Shown piece after piece: positions 35,228-43,346 of a DNA stretch of 64,000 nucleotides; positions within the stretch are counted from its first letter, which is position 1, and each line of letters opens with the position of its first letter. The translations under genes were made by a program, and so were the position numbers. Location of the stretch: the NCBI RefSeq assembly GCF_023078455.1, contig NZ_CP095740.1, positions 3,956,001 to 4,020,000 on the forward strand, given 5' to 3'. The notes beneath the pieces were generated by a model. The model made no database searches. It worked only from the letters and a program-made list of their open reading frames with translations, and had not been told where the DNA came from. Source of the DNA: Luteibacter aegosomatis. GTDB lineage: Bacteria; Pseudomonadota; Gammaproteobacteria; Xanthomonadales; Rhodanobacteraceae.

Positions 35228-35253
35228 TGGGCACCGGCCAGCGCCGGTGCCCA
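35228..35253. other. Perfect 10-base-pair hairpin without T-run
   Basis: TGGGCACCGG-CCAGCG-CCGGTGCCCA lies about 90 bases upstream of the FdhF-like start. It is not followed by Ts on either strand. Its GTGGGCACCGG arm loosely recalls the GTGGGAG REP elements but the rest differs, and it occurs once here. It may be another class of dispersed palindrome or a regulatory hairpin. Confidence 0.5.
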
Positions 35254-35341
35254 CCACCGTGAAACCCGGTTTTCGCTCCGAGTCCCATCCGGTGTCGCGG
35301 GCGTAGAATGGCGCCACATTGCCACCATCGACGAGCGTGCC

Positions 35342-37675
35342 ATGAGCGACACCAAGGTTCCCGGCATCGAGCCATACGACAGCCCTGCCGGCGGTTGGGG
35401 CGCTTTGGGCGCCGTGGCCCGCGCCCTCAGCGGCCAGATGGCCATCGCGCGCGAGTCCATGGCGCTGCACAAGGTCAACCAGCCCACGGGGTTCGACTGC
35501 CCCGGCTGCGCCTGGCCCGATCCGAAGGAGACCTCCTCGTTCGAGTTCTGCGAGAACGGAGCCAAAGCCGTCTCCTGGGAAGCCACCGCCAAGCGGGTAC
35601 GCCCCGAGTTCTTCGCCAGCAACCCCGTGAGCGAGCTGTGGAAACTCAGCGACTACGCGCTGGAAGGCCTCGGCCGCATCACGCACCCGATGGCCTACGA
35701 CGCCGCGACCGACACCTTCAAACCGGTGGAGTGGGACGAGGCCTTCCGCCGCATCGGCGCCGCCTTGCGCGCGCTGCCCGATCCGAACATGGCCGAGTTC
35801 TACACGTCCGGCCGCGCGTCGAACGAGGCCGCCTTCCTCTATCAGCTGTTCGTTCGCGAGTACGGCACCAACAATTTCCCCGACTGCTCGAACATGTGCC
35901 ACGAGGCCACGAGCGTGGGCTTGCCCAGGTCGGTGGGCTCCGGCAAGGGCACCGTGACGCTCGAGGATTTCGACCACTGCGACGCGATTTTCAGCTTCGG
36001 TCACAACCCCGGCACCAACCATCCACGCATGCTCACCACCTTGCGCGCCGCCTCGCTGCGCGGCGTGCCGATCGTGGTGATCAACCCCCTGCCCGAGCGC
36101 GGCCTCGAACGGTTCACCTCGCCGCAGCATCCGGCCGAGATGCTCACGGGCAAGTCGACGCGCATCGCGTCCACTTACTACAAGGTGAAGGTCGGCGGCG
36201 ACATCGCCACGCTCAAGGGCATGATGAAATCGCTCATCGCCGCCGACGAGCGCGCGCGGGACGCCGGCGAGGAACCGGTGCTCGACCACGAGTTCATCCG
36301 CGACAACACCCTCGGCTTCGACGCCCTCGCCGACGACGTGCGCCGCACCGAATGGGCCGACATCGAGCGCGCCTCGGGCCTCACCCGCGCGGAGATCGAG
36401 CACGCCGCGGACATCTACGCGCGCGCGAAGAACGTGATCGTCTGCTACGGCATGGGCATCACCCAGCACAAGCACGGCACCGAGAACGTCCAGCAGATCG
36501 CCAACCTCTTGCTCCTGCGCGGCAACATGGGCCGCCAGGGCGCGGGCATCTGTCCCGTACGCGGCCACAGCAACGTGCAGGGCGACCGCACGGTAGGCAT
36601 CACCGAGAAGCCCAACGCCGAACTCAACGACGGCATCCGAAAGACCTACGGATTCGAGCCGCCGACCGCGCACGGTCACGACGCCGTGGCGTCGATCCTC
36701 GCCATCCGCGAAGGGCGCTCCAAGGCGATGGTCGCGCTGGGCGGCAATCTCGCCGTGGCGATGCCCGATACCGAGGAAACCTTCGAGGCGATGCGCAGGC
36801 TCGATCTCGCGGTGCACATCACCACCAAGCTCAACCGCTCGCACCTGCTGCTGGCCAAACAGTCGTTCATCCTGCCCTGCCTGGGCCGCACCGAACTCGA
36901 CGAGCAGGCCGGCGGGCCGCAGTCGGTGACGGTGGAGGATTCCATGTCGATGGTGCACGCCTCCGCCGGCTCGCTGACGCCCGCGTCCGAGCACCTGCGC
37001 TCCGAGCCGTGGATCGTCGCCGGCATCGCCAAGGCCACGCTGCCGGCGACGAAGGTCGACTGGGATCGCCTCGTCGGCAACTACGACTTCATCCGCGACG
37101 ATATCGAAAAGGTCTTTCCGATCTTCTTCGACTTCAACGAACGGGTGCGCGTGCCCGGCGGCTTCCGCCTGCGTGTCGCCGCCAGCGAGCGCGACTGGGC
37201 CACGCCGGAAAAGCGCGCGCACTTCCTGCTGGCACCGGGGCTGGACGAAGACCCCGGCACGCCGAAGAACGGCCTGGTGCTTACCACGATCCGCTCCCAC
37301 GACCAGTACAACACCACGATCTACGGCCTGAACGACCGCTACCGCGGCGTGAGCGGACGCCGCGACGTGGTGTTCATGCACGAGAAGGACCTGGCCGCGC
37401 GTGGCCTGAAGCACGGCGACCGCATCGATATCTTCGCCACCGGCGCCAACGTGGCCGACGGCCGCCAGCGTGCGGTACGCGGCTACACCGCCGTGGCCTA
37501 CGACATCGCCGAGGGTTCGGTGGCGATGTATTTCCCCGAGGGCAACGCGCTCATCTCGCTGGAAAACCACGACGGTCATTCGGGTACGCCCACCTACAAG
37601 TCGGTGCCGGTGCGTATCGAGGCCTCCACCTTGCCACCCGACCCTTCGCACCGGCGCAAGACCGCGCATGCGTGA
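35342..37675 (+). CDS. FdhF/YdeP-type molybdopterin oxidoreductase
   Basis: 777 residues, the normal length for this group. The N-terminus has a single CxxC (FDCPGCAWPDP), not the four-Cys [4Fe-4S] motif of true formate dehydrogenases. Then come YTSGRASNEAAFLYQLF, FPDCSNMCHEATSVGL, FGHNPGTNHPRM, RGNMGRQGAGICPVRGHSNVQGD and the C-terminal domain YNTTIYGLNDRYRGVSGRRDVVF. It binds a bis-MGD cofactor in the cytoplasm. YdeP-type proteins are linked with acid resistance, but the substrate is not known. A -10-like TAGAAT lies at 35304-35309. The stop overlaps the fdhD start by eight bases. Confidence 0.88.
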   Translation: MSDTKVPGIEPYDSPAGGWGALGAVARALSGQMAIARESMALHKVNQPTGFDCPGCAWPDPKETSSFEFCENGAKAVSWEATAKRVRPEFFASNPVSELWKLSDYALEGLGRITHPMAYDAATDTFKPVEWDEAFRRIGAALRALPDPNMAEFYTSGRASNEAAFLYQLFVREYGTNNFPDCSNMCHEATSVGLPRSVGSGKGTVTLEDFDHCDAIFSFGHNPGTNHPRMLTTLRAASLRGVPIVVINPLPERGLERFTSPQHPAEMLTGKSTRIASTYYKVKVGGDIATLKGMMKSLIAADERARDAGEEPVLDHEFIRDNTLGFDALADDVRRTEWADIERASGLTRAEIEHAADIYARAKNVIVCYGMGITQHKHGTENVQQIANLLLLRGNMGRQGAGICPVRGHSNVQGDRTVGITEKPNAELNDGIRKTYGFEPPTAHGHDAVASILAIREGRSKAMVALGGNLAVAMPDTEETFEAMRRLDLAVHITTKLNRSHLLLAKQSFILPCLGRTELDEQAGGPQSVTVEDSMSMVHASAGSLTPASEHLRSEPWIVAGIAKATLPATKVDWDRLVGNYDFIRDDIEKVFPIFFDFNERVRVPGGFRLRVAASERDWATPEKRAHFLLAPGLDEDPGTPKNGLVLTTIRSHDQYNTTIYGLNDRYRGVSGRRDVVFMHEKDLAARGLKHGDRIDIFATGANVADGRQRAVRGYTAVAYDIAEGSVAMYFPEGNALISLENHDGHSGTPTYKSVPVRIEASTLPPDPSHRRKTAHA

Positions 37676-38522
37676 CGAGGGCGTACCGCCCGCCGGCTGC
37701 GCCACGCGGCCGGTGTGGCGCGTCGAGGGCGGCCGCATCGCGGAAGACGTCGACCGGCTCGCCGAGGAGGTGCCCGTCGCGATGCACGTCGACGGGGAAC
37801 CGTTCGCGGTGATGATGGCCTCGCCCGTGGATATCGAGGATTTCGCGCGGGGATTCGCGTTGACCGAGGGACGGGTGGCGTCGATCGGCGACATCGCTTC
37901 GATCGACGTGCGCGAGGTGCTGGAAGGCGTGCTGGTCGATGTGCGACGGGCATCGCCGGCGAAGCCGCCTGCCACGAAAAGCGCGGAGCGGCTCATGCCG
38001 GGGCGAAGCGGATGCGGGATGTGCGGTTCCCGCGAACTCGAAGACGTCGTGCGGCATCCGGCGCCCGTCGCTGAAGGTCCCGTCCTCGATGCCGCGGCGG
38101 TCGAGCGCGCATTGCAAGGCCTGCGCGAACGTCAACCCATCAATGCCTTCACCGGTTCGGTGCACGCGGCGGCATGGGCGCGCGCGAACGGCGACATCGT
38201 GCTCGTGCGCGAGGACGTGGGGCGGCACAACGCGCTGGACAAGCTCATCGGTGCGATGAGCGTCGAAGGCATCGGCACGCGGGACGGCTTCGTGGTGATC
38301 ACCAGCCGCGCGAGCTACGAGATGGTGACGAAGGCGGCCGTGGCGGGCATGGCCGTGGTCGTAGCGATTTCGGCGCCGACGGCGTTGGCGGTGCATCTGG
38401 CGCGCGAGTGCCGGGTCACGCTCATCGGCTTCGCGAGGACGGGACGGTTCAACGTCTATAGCCATCCCGAGCGTTTGCTCGATCCTGAATCGCGGACAGG
38501 GTCCGCTCCCACCCTTCGGTAG
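37668..38522 (+). CDS. fdhD: Sulfurtransferase FdhD, with a tail encoded by a REP doublet
   Basis: 284 residues. FdhD marks: PVAMHVDGEPFAVMMASPVDIEDFARGF, the reactive cysteine loop GCGMCG, FTGSVHAAAW, VREDVGRHNALDKLIG and SRASYEMVTKAAVAG. It transfers sulfur to the molybdenum cofactor before insertion into formate-dehydrogenase-like enzymes; the gene overlaps the FdhF-like gene it presumably serves. The last 12 residues (PESRTGSAPTLR) and the stop TAG are encoded inside the left arm of REP doublet 3, so the original C-terminus was probably near NVYSHPERLLD. Confidence 0.93.
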   Translation: MRDEGVPPAGCATRPVWRVEGGRIAEDVDRLAEEVPVAMHVDGEPFAVMMASPVDIEDFARGFALTEGRVASIGDIASIDVREVLEGVLVDVRRASPAKPPATKSAERLMPGRSGCGMCGSRELEDVVRHPAPVAEGPVLDAAAVERALQGLRERQPINAFTGSVHAAAWARANGDIVLVREDVGRHNALDKLIGAMSVEGIGTRDGFVVITSRASYEMVTKAAVAGMAVVVAISAPTALAVHLARECRVTLIGFARTGRFNVYSHPERLLDPESRTGSAPTLR

Positions 38523-38571
38523 CCGACTTTCCTACCGAAGGGTGGGAGCGGACCCTGTCCGCGATTCAGGA
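38483..38571. repeat. REP doublet (REPIN) 3, containing the stop codons of two genes
   Basis: Perfect 40-base arms (38483-38522 and 38532-38571), spacer 9, core identical to element 1 (hairpin GCGGAC-AGG-GTCCGC). The fdhD stop (38520-38522) is the last codon of the left arm, and the stop of the convergent small gene (38566-38568) lies in the right arm. Stop codons are therefore supplied by the repeat itself. Confidence 0.92.
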
Positions 38572-38901
38572 CTTGCGACGGCGCAAGCTATCCTTCACGT
38601 CGACGTCGAACAGCACCCGTGTCGCTGCCGTGTTGTTTCCCGAAATCTCGAATACCAAACCATCCTTGCTCGGCAACCGCGACTTCAATTCCAGCAGCTG
38701 CGCTCGCGGCACCTCCAGCCGCCACTCGTGCGCCGAACCGTCCAACGACACCTCCCCATCCGTCGCATCGATGGCGTAGCGCATCGTGAACGCTCTTCCG
38801 AACGCCGTGGACCCGAGCAGCGCCACGTCGCCGAGCAACTCCGCCAGCTCGTCTTCGTCGACCCTGATGCGGATCGTGTCGTTTTCCAGTTGCACCCTCA
38901 T
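38566..38901 (-). CDS. Small protein of unknown function, last gene of the moeA-mobA row
   Basis: 111 residues, MRVQLENDTIRIRVDEDELAEL onward, then TAFGRAFTMRYAIDATDGEVSLDGSA, with the look of a compact antiparallel beta fold. No signal peptide, no cysteine, no metal motif. I do not recognise the family with certainty. ATG overlaps the mobA stop by four bases, so it is translated with the molybdenum cofactor genes and may help in cofactor maturation. Its last codon and stop lie inside REP doublet 3. Confidence 0.75.
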   Translation of the reverse strand: MRVQLENDTIRIRVDEDELAELLGDVALLGSTAFGRAFTMRYAIDATDGEVSLDGSAHEWRLEVPRAQLLELKSRLPSKDGLVFEISGNNTAATRVLFDVDVKDSLRRRKS

Positions 38902-39431
38902 GCGTTCGCCTCCTGCCATTCGTCGGGGGTATTGCAGTTGACCAGCCCGCGCGTGTCCAGACCGTCGATCGGAAGCACGTCTCCCGCAAGCCGCGCACGC
39001 AACGCGAACGGTGAACGCCCTCTCGGATCGGCCTCTTCCATCATCCGCTCGAGCAGTCCACGCATGTCGTCGTCCAGGCGAAGCATCATGGGCATCGGAT
39101 GCTGCGACCAGCACGCCGCACGCGCGGAGCTTGCCATCAGGGGCAAGAGCACGTCGGGATGAAGGCGCGGCATGTCCACGGGCACGATCAGCCATGCGCC
39201 GTCGGGAAGCACCGACGCGGCGCTGGCGATGCCGCCCAGCGGCCCGGCCTGTACGTAACGGTCCGGGATGCCTCCCGGCCGCGTGCCACTCACGTCCACG
39301 CGTTGCACACCGGACGCCCGCAGGATGCGCGTGGTGCGATCGAGCAGCGTCTCGCCATCGACGGTCAGCATGGCCTTGTCGCGGCCCATGCGCGAGGAGA
39401 GTCCACCGGCGAGGATGAGGCCGCCGATCAC
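38898..39431 (-). CDS. mobA: Molybdenum cofactor guanylyltransferase (MobA)
   Basis: 177 residues from the GTG at 39431, which overlaps the moeA stop as GTGA; an upstream GTG at 39458 would add nine residues but lie deep in moeA. The nucleotide motif LILAGGLSSRMGRDKAML is clear, followed by DVSGTRPGG, AGPLGGIASAASVLP, WLIVPVDMPRLHPDVL and GLVNCNTPDEW. MobA couples GMP to molybdopterin to make the MGD cofactor that the FdhF-like enzyme needs. The two molybdenum rows are convergent, meeting at REP doublet 3. Confidence 0.9.
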   Translation of the reverse strand: MIGGLILAGGLSSRMGRDKAMLTVDGETLLDRTTRILRASGVQRVDVSGTRPGGIPDRYVQAGPLGGIASAASVLPDGAWLIVPVDMPRLHPDVLLPLMASSARAACWSQHPMPMMLRLDDDMRGLLERMMEEADPRGRSPFALRARLAGDVLPIDGLDTRGLVNCNTPDEWQEANA

Positions 39432-40621
39432 GGGGCGTCGGCGGGATCGAGCGGCCACGCGGTGACGACGTCGCCGAAGGCGTTCGCAGCCGTCAGCCAG
39501 ACATCCGCACGGGTGAACGGCGCGATGCGATAGGCGGCCTGCACGGCCAGCAGCGACGCCTCCGGCTCCCCACCGTCGGAGCGGATGGTGCCGAGCTGGA
39601 AATGGTGCATGCCCTCGCGCACCGCCGGCGCCTCGGCCAGGCGCAGGCGAAGGGGTTGTTCCGGCGCCATGCCGGCCATCGCACGCAACACCGGCGCGGC
39701 GAAGAAACGGTAGCCGGTCGCCACCGCGATGGGATTGCCGGGCAGGCCGATCACCAACGGGCCGTCGTCGAATCGTGCGGCCATCAGGGGTTTCGCCGGA
39801 CGGATCGCCACCTTGTGGAACAGCTCGCGCGCGCCGAGCGACGCCAGCGTCGTCGGCACGAAATCGAAACGTCCGGCGGAGACGGCGCCGGTGGTGAGAA
39901 TGAGGTCGGCCTCGGCATCCAGCGCCACGCGGAGCGCATGGCGGAACGCATCGCCGGTATCCGGTACGCGAGCGCGGGCCACCACCGTCGCACCCCAGCG
40001 CGCGAGGCTCGCCATGAGATAAGGGCCGTTGGAGTCGTGGATGCCGCCCTCGGGTAGCGGGCCATCGGCATGCAGCTCACTGCCGGTGGTGATGACCGCC
40101 ACGCGGGGTCGCCTCGCCACGGTGACGCCATCGACACCGAGGGCCGCGAGCAGCATGATCGCGGCGGCGTCGATGCGTTTTCCCGCCGGAAACGCGATGT
40201 CGCCGACGGCCACGTCGTCGCCGGCGCGACGGATGTTCAGGCCGGGCGTCTCGTCGCGAAGCAGGCGCACGACGTCGCCGTCGCGTTCGCAACGTTCGAC
40301 GGGAACGACGGTGTCGAAACCCTCCGGGATGCGCGCGCCGGTGGCGATCTCGCAGGCTTCCGCGCCCGGATAGGCGGCCGTCGCATCGCCGGCCGCGTGT
40401 ATCGCGGCGACGTGGAACGTGCGTCCCGCGCGCCATCCCTCGTCGGACACGCGCAAGGCGAAGCCGTCCATGGCCGAATTGTCGAAGCCCGGCAACGCGA
40501 GCGGGCTGACGACGTCGGCGGCAAGGATGCGGCCCATCGCGTCGTCCAGCCGCACGTTTTCATCGTCCAGGCGCGGCGTAGCGGCGATGAGCAGGGACAG
40601 CGCGTCGGGGTAGGCGATCAT
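39428..40621 (-). CDS. moeA: Molybdopterin molybdenumtransferase (MoeA)
   Basis: 397 residues. Domain order is normal: MGRILAADVVSPLALPGFDNSAMDGFALR, the beta domain with IATGARIPEGFDTVVPVE, the MogA-like domain with VAVITTGSELHADG, HDSNGPYLMASLARWGA, LTTGAVSAGRFDFV and KVAIRPAKPLMAARFDDGPLVIGLPGNPIAV, then the C-terminal beta domain. It inserts molybdenum into adenylylated molybdopterin. Start at 40621 is the first ATG, 23 bases from REP doublet 4. Confidence 0.95.
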   Translation of the reverse strand: MIAYPDALSLLIAATPRLDDENVRLDDAMGRILAADVVSPLALPGFDNSAMDGFALRVSDEGWRAGRTFHVAAIHAAGDATAAYPGAEACEIATGARIPEGFDTVVPVERCERDGDVVRLLRDETPGLNIRRAGDDVAVGDIAFPAGKRIDAAAIMLLAALGVDGVTVARRPRVAVITTGSELHADGPLPEGGIHDSNGPYLMASLARWGATVVARARVPDTGDAFRHALRVALDAEADLILTTGAVSAGRFDFVPTTLASLGARELFHKVAIRPAKPLMAARFDDGPLVIGLPGNPIAVATGYRFFAAPVLRAMAGMAPEQPLRLRLAEAPAVREGMHHFQLGTIRSDGGEPEASLLAVQAAYRIAPFTRADVWLTAANAFGDVVTAWPLDPADAP

Positions 40622-40643
40622 GGGGCAAGACTACATCGCCGGT

Positions 40644-40723
40644 ACGATCGGCTCCCACCCCTCCGGTAGCCAGCTTGACGAAGCCTGGCCCCGGAGGGGT
40701 GGGAGCGGACCGTGTCCGCGAAT
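40644..40723. repeat. REP doublet (REPIN) 4, mixed arms, decayed
   Basis: Arms GCTCCCACCCCTCCGG (40651-40666) and its complement (40691-40706) pair perfectly over 16 bases, but beyond them the two sides differ: the left carries the CGATCGG type and the right the GCGGAC-CGT-GTCCGC type. The element lies between the moeA start and the EF-G stop. It combines both subtypes found elsewhere. Confidence 0.8.
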
Positions 40724-40736
40724 CCTACGAAGCGCA

Positions 40737-42803
40737 TCACGCGGACTTGCGCGACCCCTCCTGCACCGCCGCCGGCCGGTAGGCATGGAACGCCACCGTG
40801 GCCGACGCCCGTCCCTGGCTCAGCGAGCGCAACGCCGTGCTATACCCGTCGAGCTGGGCCAACGGCACGTCGGCGTCGATCTCCGTGCGTTCCTGGCGAT
40901 CGGTGAGGTTGACGATCTGGCCGCCCCGCCGTTGCAGGTCGCCCAGCACGTCGCCCACCGCCACGCCCGGTGCGCTCACCGAGACGCGCATCACCGGTTC
41001 GAGCAGCACGGTGCCGGTCGCCTCCAGCGCCGCCTTCACCGCCATCTGCGCGGCACGATGGAACGCGCCCTCGTTGGAGTCCACCGCATGCGCCTGGCCG
41101 TCGAGCACCAGCACCTCGGCGCCCACCACCGGATAGCCGCGCGGCCCGTTCAGCAACGCCGAGTGCACGCCCTTCTCCACCGCCAGCTGGAACGGCTTGG
41201 GAATGACGCCACCCGTGGTGCGATCCTCGTAGCGGTTGGCGTCGCCTTCCACCGGCGACACCGACAGCACCACGCGCGCGTACTGGCCGCTGCCCCCGGT
41301 CTGCTTGGCGAGCTTGCCCTCCACGGGACCCGACGCGCGGGCCGGCGTTTCCTGGTAAGCCACGCGCGGCGAACCGGTGCGCACCTGCACGCCCCACTCG
41401 CGGCGCAGGCGTTCCACCATCACTTCCAGGTGGAGTTCGCCCATGCCCCAGACCAACGTCTCGCCGGTATCCGGGTCGGTGCCCACGCGGAAGGACGGGT
41501 CCTCCTGCGCGAGACGCGCCAGCCCGTTGCCGAGCTTGAGCAGGTCCGCCGATTTTTCCGGGGACAGCCGCCAGGAAAGCACCGCCGGTTGCGCCTGGAT
41601 GGCTTCCAGCCGCACGCGATGCTGCGAGTCGGACAACGTCTCGCCCGTGGCCACGTCCTTCCAGCCCGCGATGGCGACGATGTCGCCCGCCTCGGCGGAT
41701 TCCACCGCTTCGGTCTCGTCCGCGCGCACCACGGCCAGCCGGCCGACGCGCTGCACGCGATCGGTACCGCTGCGCCACACGGCGTCGCCGACGTGCAGGC
41801 GACCCGCATACACGCGCACGAAGGCCAGCGGACCATGCGATTGGTTCACCACCTTGAAGACGAGCGCGGCCAGCGGCGCGTCCGCGTCGGGCGCGACCGA
41901 AGTGTCGCCGTCGTCGGTGTGCGCGGGCACGGCGGGACGATCCGCCGGGGACGGCAGATAGGCCACGAACGCGTCGAGCAGCGGCTCGATGCCGACGTTG
42001 CGGAACGCCGAGCCCGGCAGCACCGGCTGGCCGAGGCCCGCGAGCGTGCCGCGACGCAAGGCGGCCATCAGTTCGTCGGCGTCGATGGGCCGTTCGGCGA
42101 GCCACGCTTCGGCCAGGGTCTCGTCGCGATCGGCCACGGCGGCCACCAAGTCGGCGCGCGCGGCGGCGTGCGTCGCGCGTTCATCGTCGTTCCATGCATG
42201 CACGCTCGGCTTGCCGGCGTCGTCGAAACGCCAGATGCGCTCGCCGACCAGGTCCACGAGCCCCACGATGTGCTCGCCGTCGATCACCGGCAACGCCACC
42301 ACCCACGGATTCGCGCCGAGCTTGTCGCGCATCTGCGCGACCGTCGCGTCGAAGTCCGCGCCGGGGCGATCCATCTTGTTGACGAACGCCATCAGCGGCA
42401 CGCCATGGCGGCGCGCCTGGTGCCATACGGTTTCCGACTGCGGCTGCACGCCGGCGACGCCCGAAAACACCACCACGGCGCCGTCGAGCACGCGCAGCGA
42501 GCGCTCCACCTCGATGGCGAAGTCGATGTGTCCGGGAGTATCGATGAGCGTGAGGCGATGCGGCTGGCCGCCTTCCGGCGTCCAGTTCGCGCGCACGGCG
42601 GCGGCGCCGATCGTGATGCCACGCTCGCGCTCCAGTTCCATGTGGTCGGTGGTCGTGGCGCCGTCGTGCACTTCGCCGGTGCGATGGATCGTGCCGGTCT
42701 TGTAGAGCAGGCGTTCGGTCAGCGTCGTCTTGCCCGCGTCGACGTGCGCGATGATGCCGAGGTTGCGCCAACGGCCGACGGGAATGGTGTCTCGGGTACT
42801 CAT
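40737..42803 (-). CDS. fusA2: Elongation factor G paralogue (EF-G2 type)
   Basis: 688 residues with all five EF-G domains. G1 is AHVDAGKTTLTERLL, switch region GITIGAAAV, G3 LIDTPGHIDFAIEVERSLR and G4 FVNKMDRPGADF. Domain IV starts at SPRVAYQETPARASGPVEGK and domain V at EPVMRVSVSAPGVAVGDVLGDLQRRGGQI. It stands alone, not in the str operon, so it is a second EF-G, of the type that may act in ribosome recycling, stress or antibiotic response. The leader region (42804-43117) holds a strong terminator and two tiny reading frames, suggesting attenuation. Confidence 0.88.
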   Translation of the reverse strand: MSTRDTIPVGRWRNLGIIAHVDAGKTTLTERLLYKTGTIHRTGEVHDGATTTDHMELERERGITIGAAAVRANWTPEGGQPHRLTLIDTPGHIDFAIEVERSLRVLDGAVVVFSGVAGVQPQSETVWHQARRHGVPLMAFVNKMDRPGADFDATVAQMRDKLGANPWVVALPVIDGEHIVGLVDLVGERIWRFDDAGKPSVHAWNDDERATHAAARADLVAAVADRDETLAEAWLAERPIDADELMAALRRGTLAGLGQPVLPGSAFRNVGIEPLLDAFVAYLPSPADRPAVPAHTDDGDTSVAPDADAPLAALVFKVVNQSHGPLAFVRVYAGRLHVGDAVWRSGTDRVQRVGRLAVVRADETEAVESAEAGDIVAIAGWKDVATGETLSDSQHRVRLEAIQAQPAVLSWRLSPEKSADLLKLGNGLARLAQEDPSFRVGTDPDTGETLVWGMGELHLEVMVERLRREWGVQVRTGSPRVAYQETPARASGPVEGKLAKQTGGSGQYARVVLSVSPVEGDANRYEDRTTGGVIPKPFQLAVEKGVHSALLNGPRGYPVVGAEVLVLDGQAHAVDSNEGAFHRAAQMAVKAALEATGTVLLEPVMRVSVSAPGVAVGDVLGDLQRRGGQIVNLTDRQERTEIDADVPLAQLDGYSTALRSLSQGRASATVAFHAYRPAAVQEGSRKSA

Positions 42804-42905
42804 GGTTGAACGGTTCCTTCAAGGATCGCCAGGGGCTCGATGCGTGGGGCTCGAGCGAGGCACTCCCCGAGGCTTTCCCGTCGCCCCTGGCGTGAGCGGA
42901 ACGGG

Positions 42906-42935
42906 TCAGGATCGGGGTTCGCGGCGGTTCTTCAT
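42906..42935 (-). CDS. Possible nine-residue leader peptide upstream of fusA2
   Basis: ATG at 42935 with GGAG about ten bases upstream encodes MKNRREPRS and a stop. It lies between the terminator at 42962-42989 and the fusA2 start. The bases before it (CTCGAAACCGGAGCAAC) resemble those before the 32-codon frame at 43117 (CTCGAACCCGGAGCCAT), as if the ribosome site had been duplicated. Confidence 0.35.
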   Translation of the reverse strand: MKNRREPRS

Positions 42936-42961
42936 GGCACGTTGCTCCGGTTTCGAGAGGC

Positions 42962-42989
42962 AAAAAAAAGCACCCTTGCGGGTGCTTTT
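42962..42989 (-). terminator. Strong intrinsic terminator in the fusA2 leader
   Basis: On the minus strand the stem AAAAGCACCC / GGGTGCTTTT (loop GCAA) is followed by a run of eight Ts in total. It is 160 bases upstream of fusA2 and 358 bases past the gcd stop. It could end the gcd transcript or, with the small frames on both sides, act as an attenuator for fusA2. Confidence 0.8.
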
Positions 42990-43018
42990 GGGTATTCGGC
43001 GGGAATCGGGGCGACGTC

Positions 43019-43117
43019 TTACGACGACGCTCCGCCCGACCCGGCGCGCGCGCACCCGCGACGCGCCCGGAAGGCGATCGTTGGCAGGTGGATCAATGCG
43101 TGCTTGCACGGGGACAT
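43019..43117 (-). CDS. Possible 32-residue leader peptide upstream of the fusA2 terminator
   Basis: ATG at 43117 with a GGAG ribosome site six bases upstream; the frame encodes MSPCKHALIHLPTIAF followed by an Arg, Ala, Gly and Ser-rich tail and stops 30 bases before the terminator stem. Spacing is what an attenuator leader would show. No amino-acid run typical of biosynthetic attenuators is seen. Nothing else is recognised between 42990 and 43238. Confidence 0.35.
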   Translation of the reverse strand: MSPCKHALIHLPTIAFRARRGCARAGSGGASS

Positions 43118-43238
43118 GGATGGCTCCGGGTTCGAGGGGCGGATGCTACGCCGGCGCTTCGCTGGCGGCAACCGCTGGTTCGCTATGTAAGGACGCAATA
43201 CCGGGTTTCAAGGGATGAGGGCCGATGACCCTTTGCCG

Positions 43239-43331
43239 ATACGATCGGCTCCCACCCCTCCGGTAGCCAGGTCGCCGGGTTTCGGCGACCTGGCTACCGG
43301 AGGGGTGGGAGCGGACCGTGTCCGCGAATCC
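43239..43331. repeat. REP doublet (REPIN) 5, mixed arms
   Basis: Arms 43248-43276 and 43284-43312 pair perfectly over 29 bases with a 7-base loop. The outer left side is of the CGATCGG type and the outer right side of the GGACCGTGTCC type, as in element 4. It lies 15 bases past the gcd stop. Confidence 0.88.
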
Positions 43332-43346
43332 TGCGAAGCGCTACCG

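Noticed and set aside
35228-35253. Ninth REP doublet
   Set aside because: It begins with a GTGGG-like arm but lacks the GAG plus small-hairpin layout and the CTTCGGTAG ends of the family, so it was listed as a separate hairpin.
35153-37996. A 947-codon open frame on the minus strand opposite the FdhF-like and fdhD genes
   Set aside because: It mirrors the plus-strand genes, has biased Arg/Gly/His/Val composition typical of antisense reading in very GC-rich DNA, and shows no domain motif, whereas the plus strand has clear molybdoenzyme motifs.
43060-43160. tRNA-like stretch (CTCGAAC near a terminator) on the minus strand
   Set aside because: The flanking bases do not form a T-stem and no acceptor stem or anticodon arm can be drawn.
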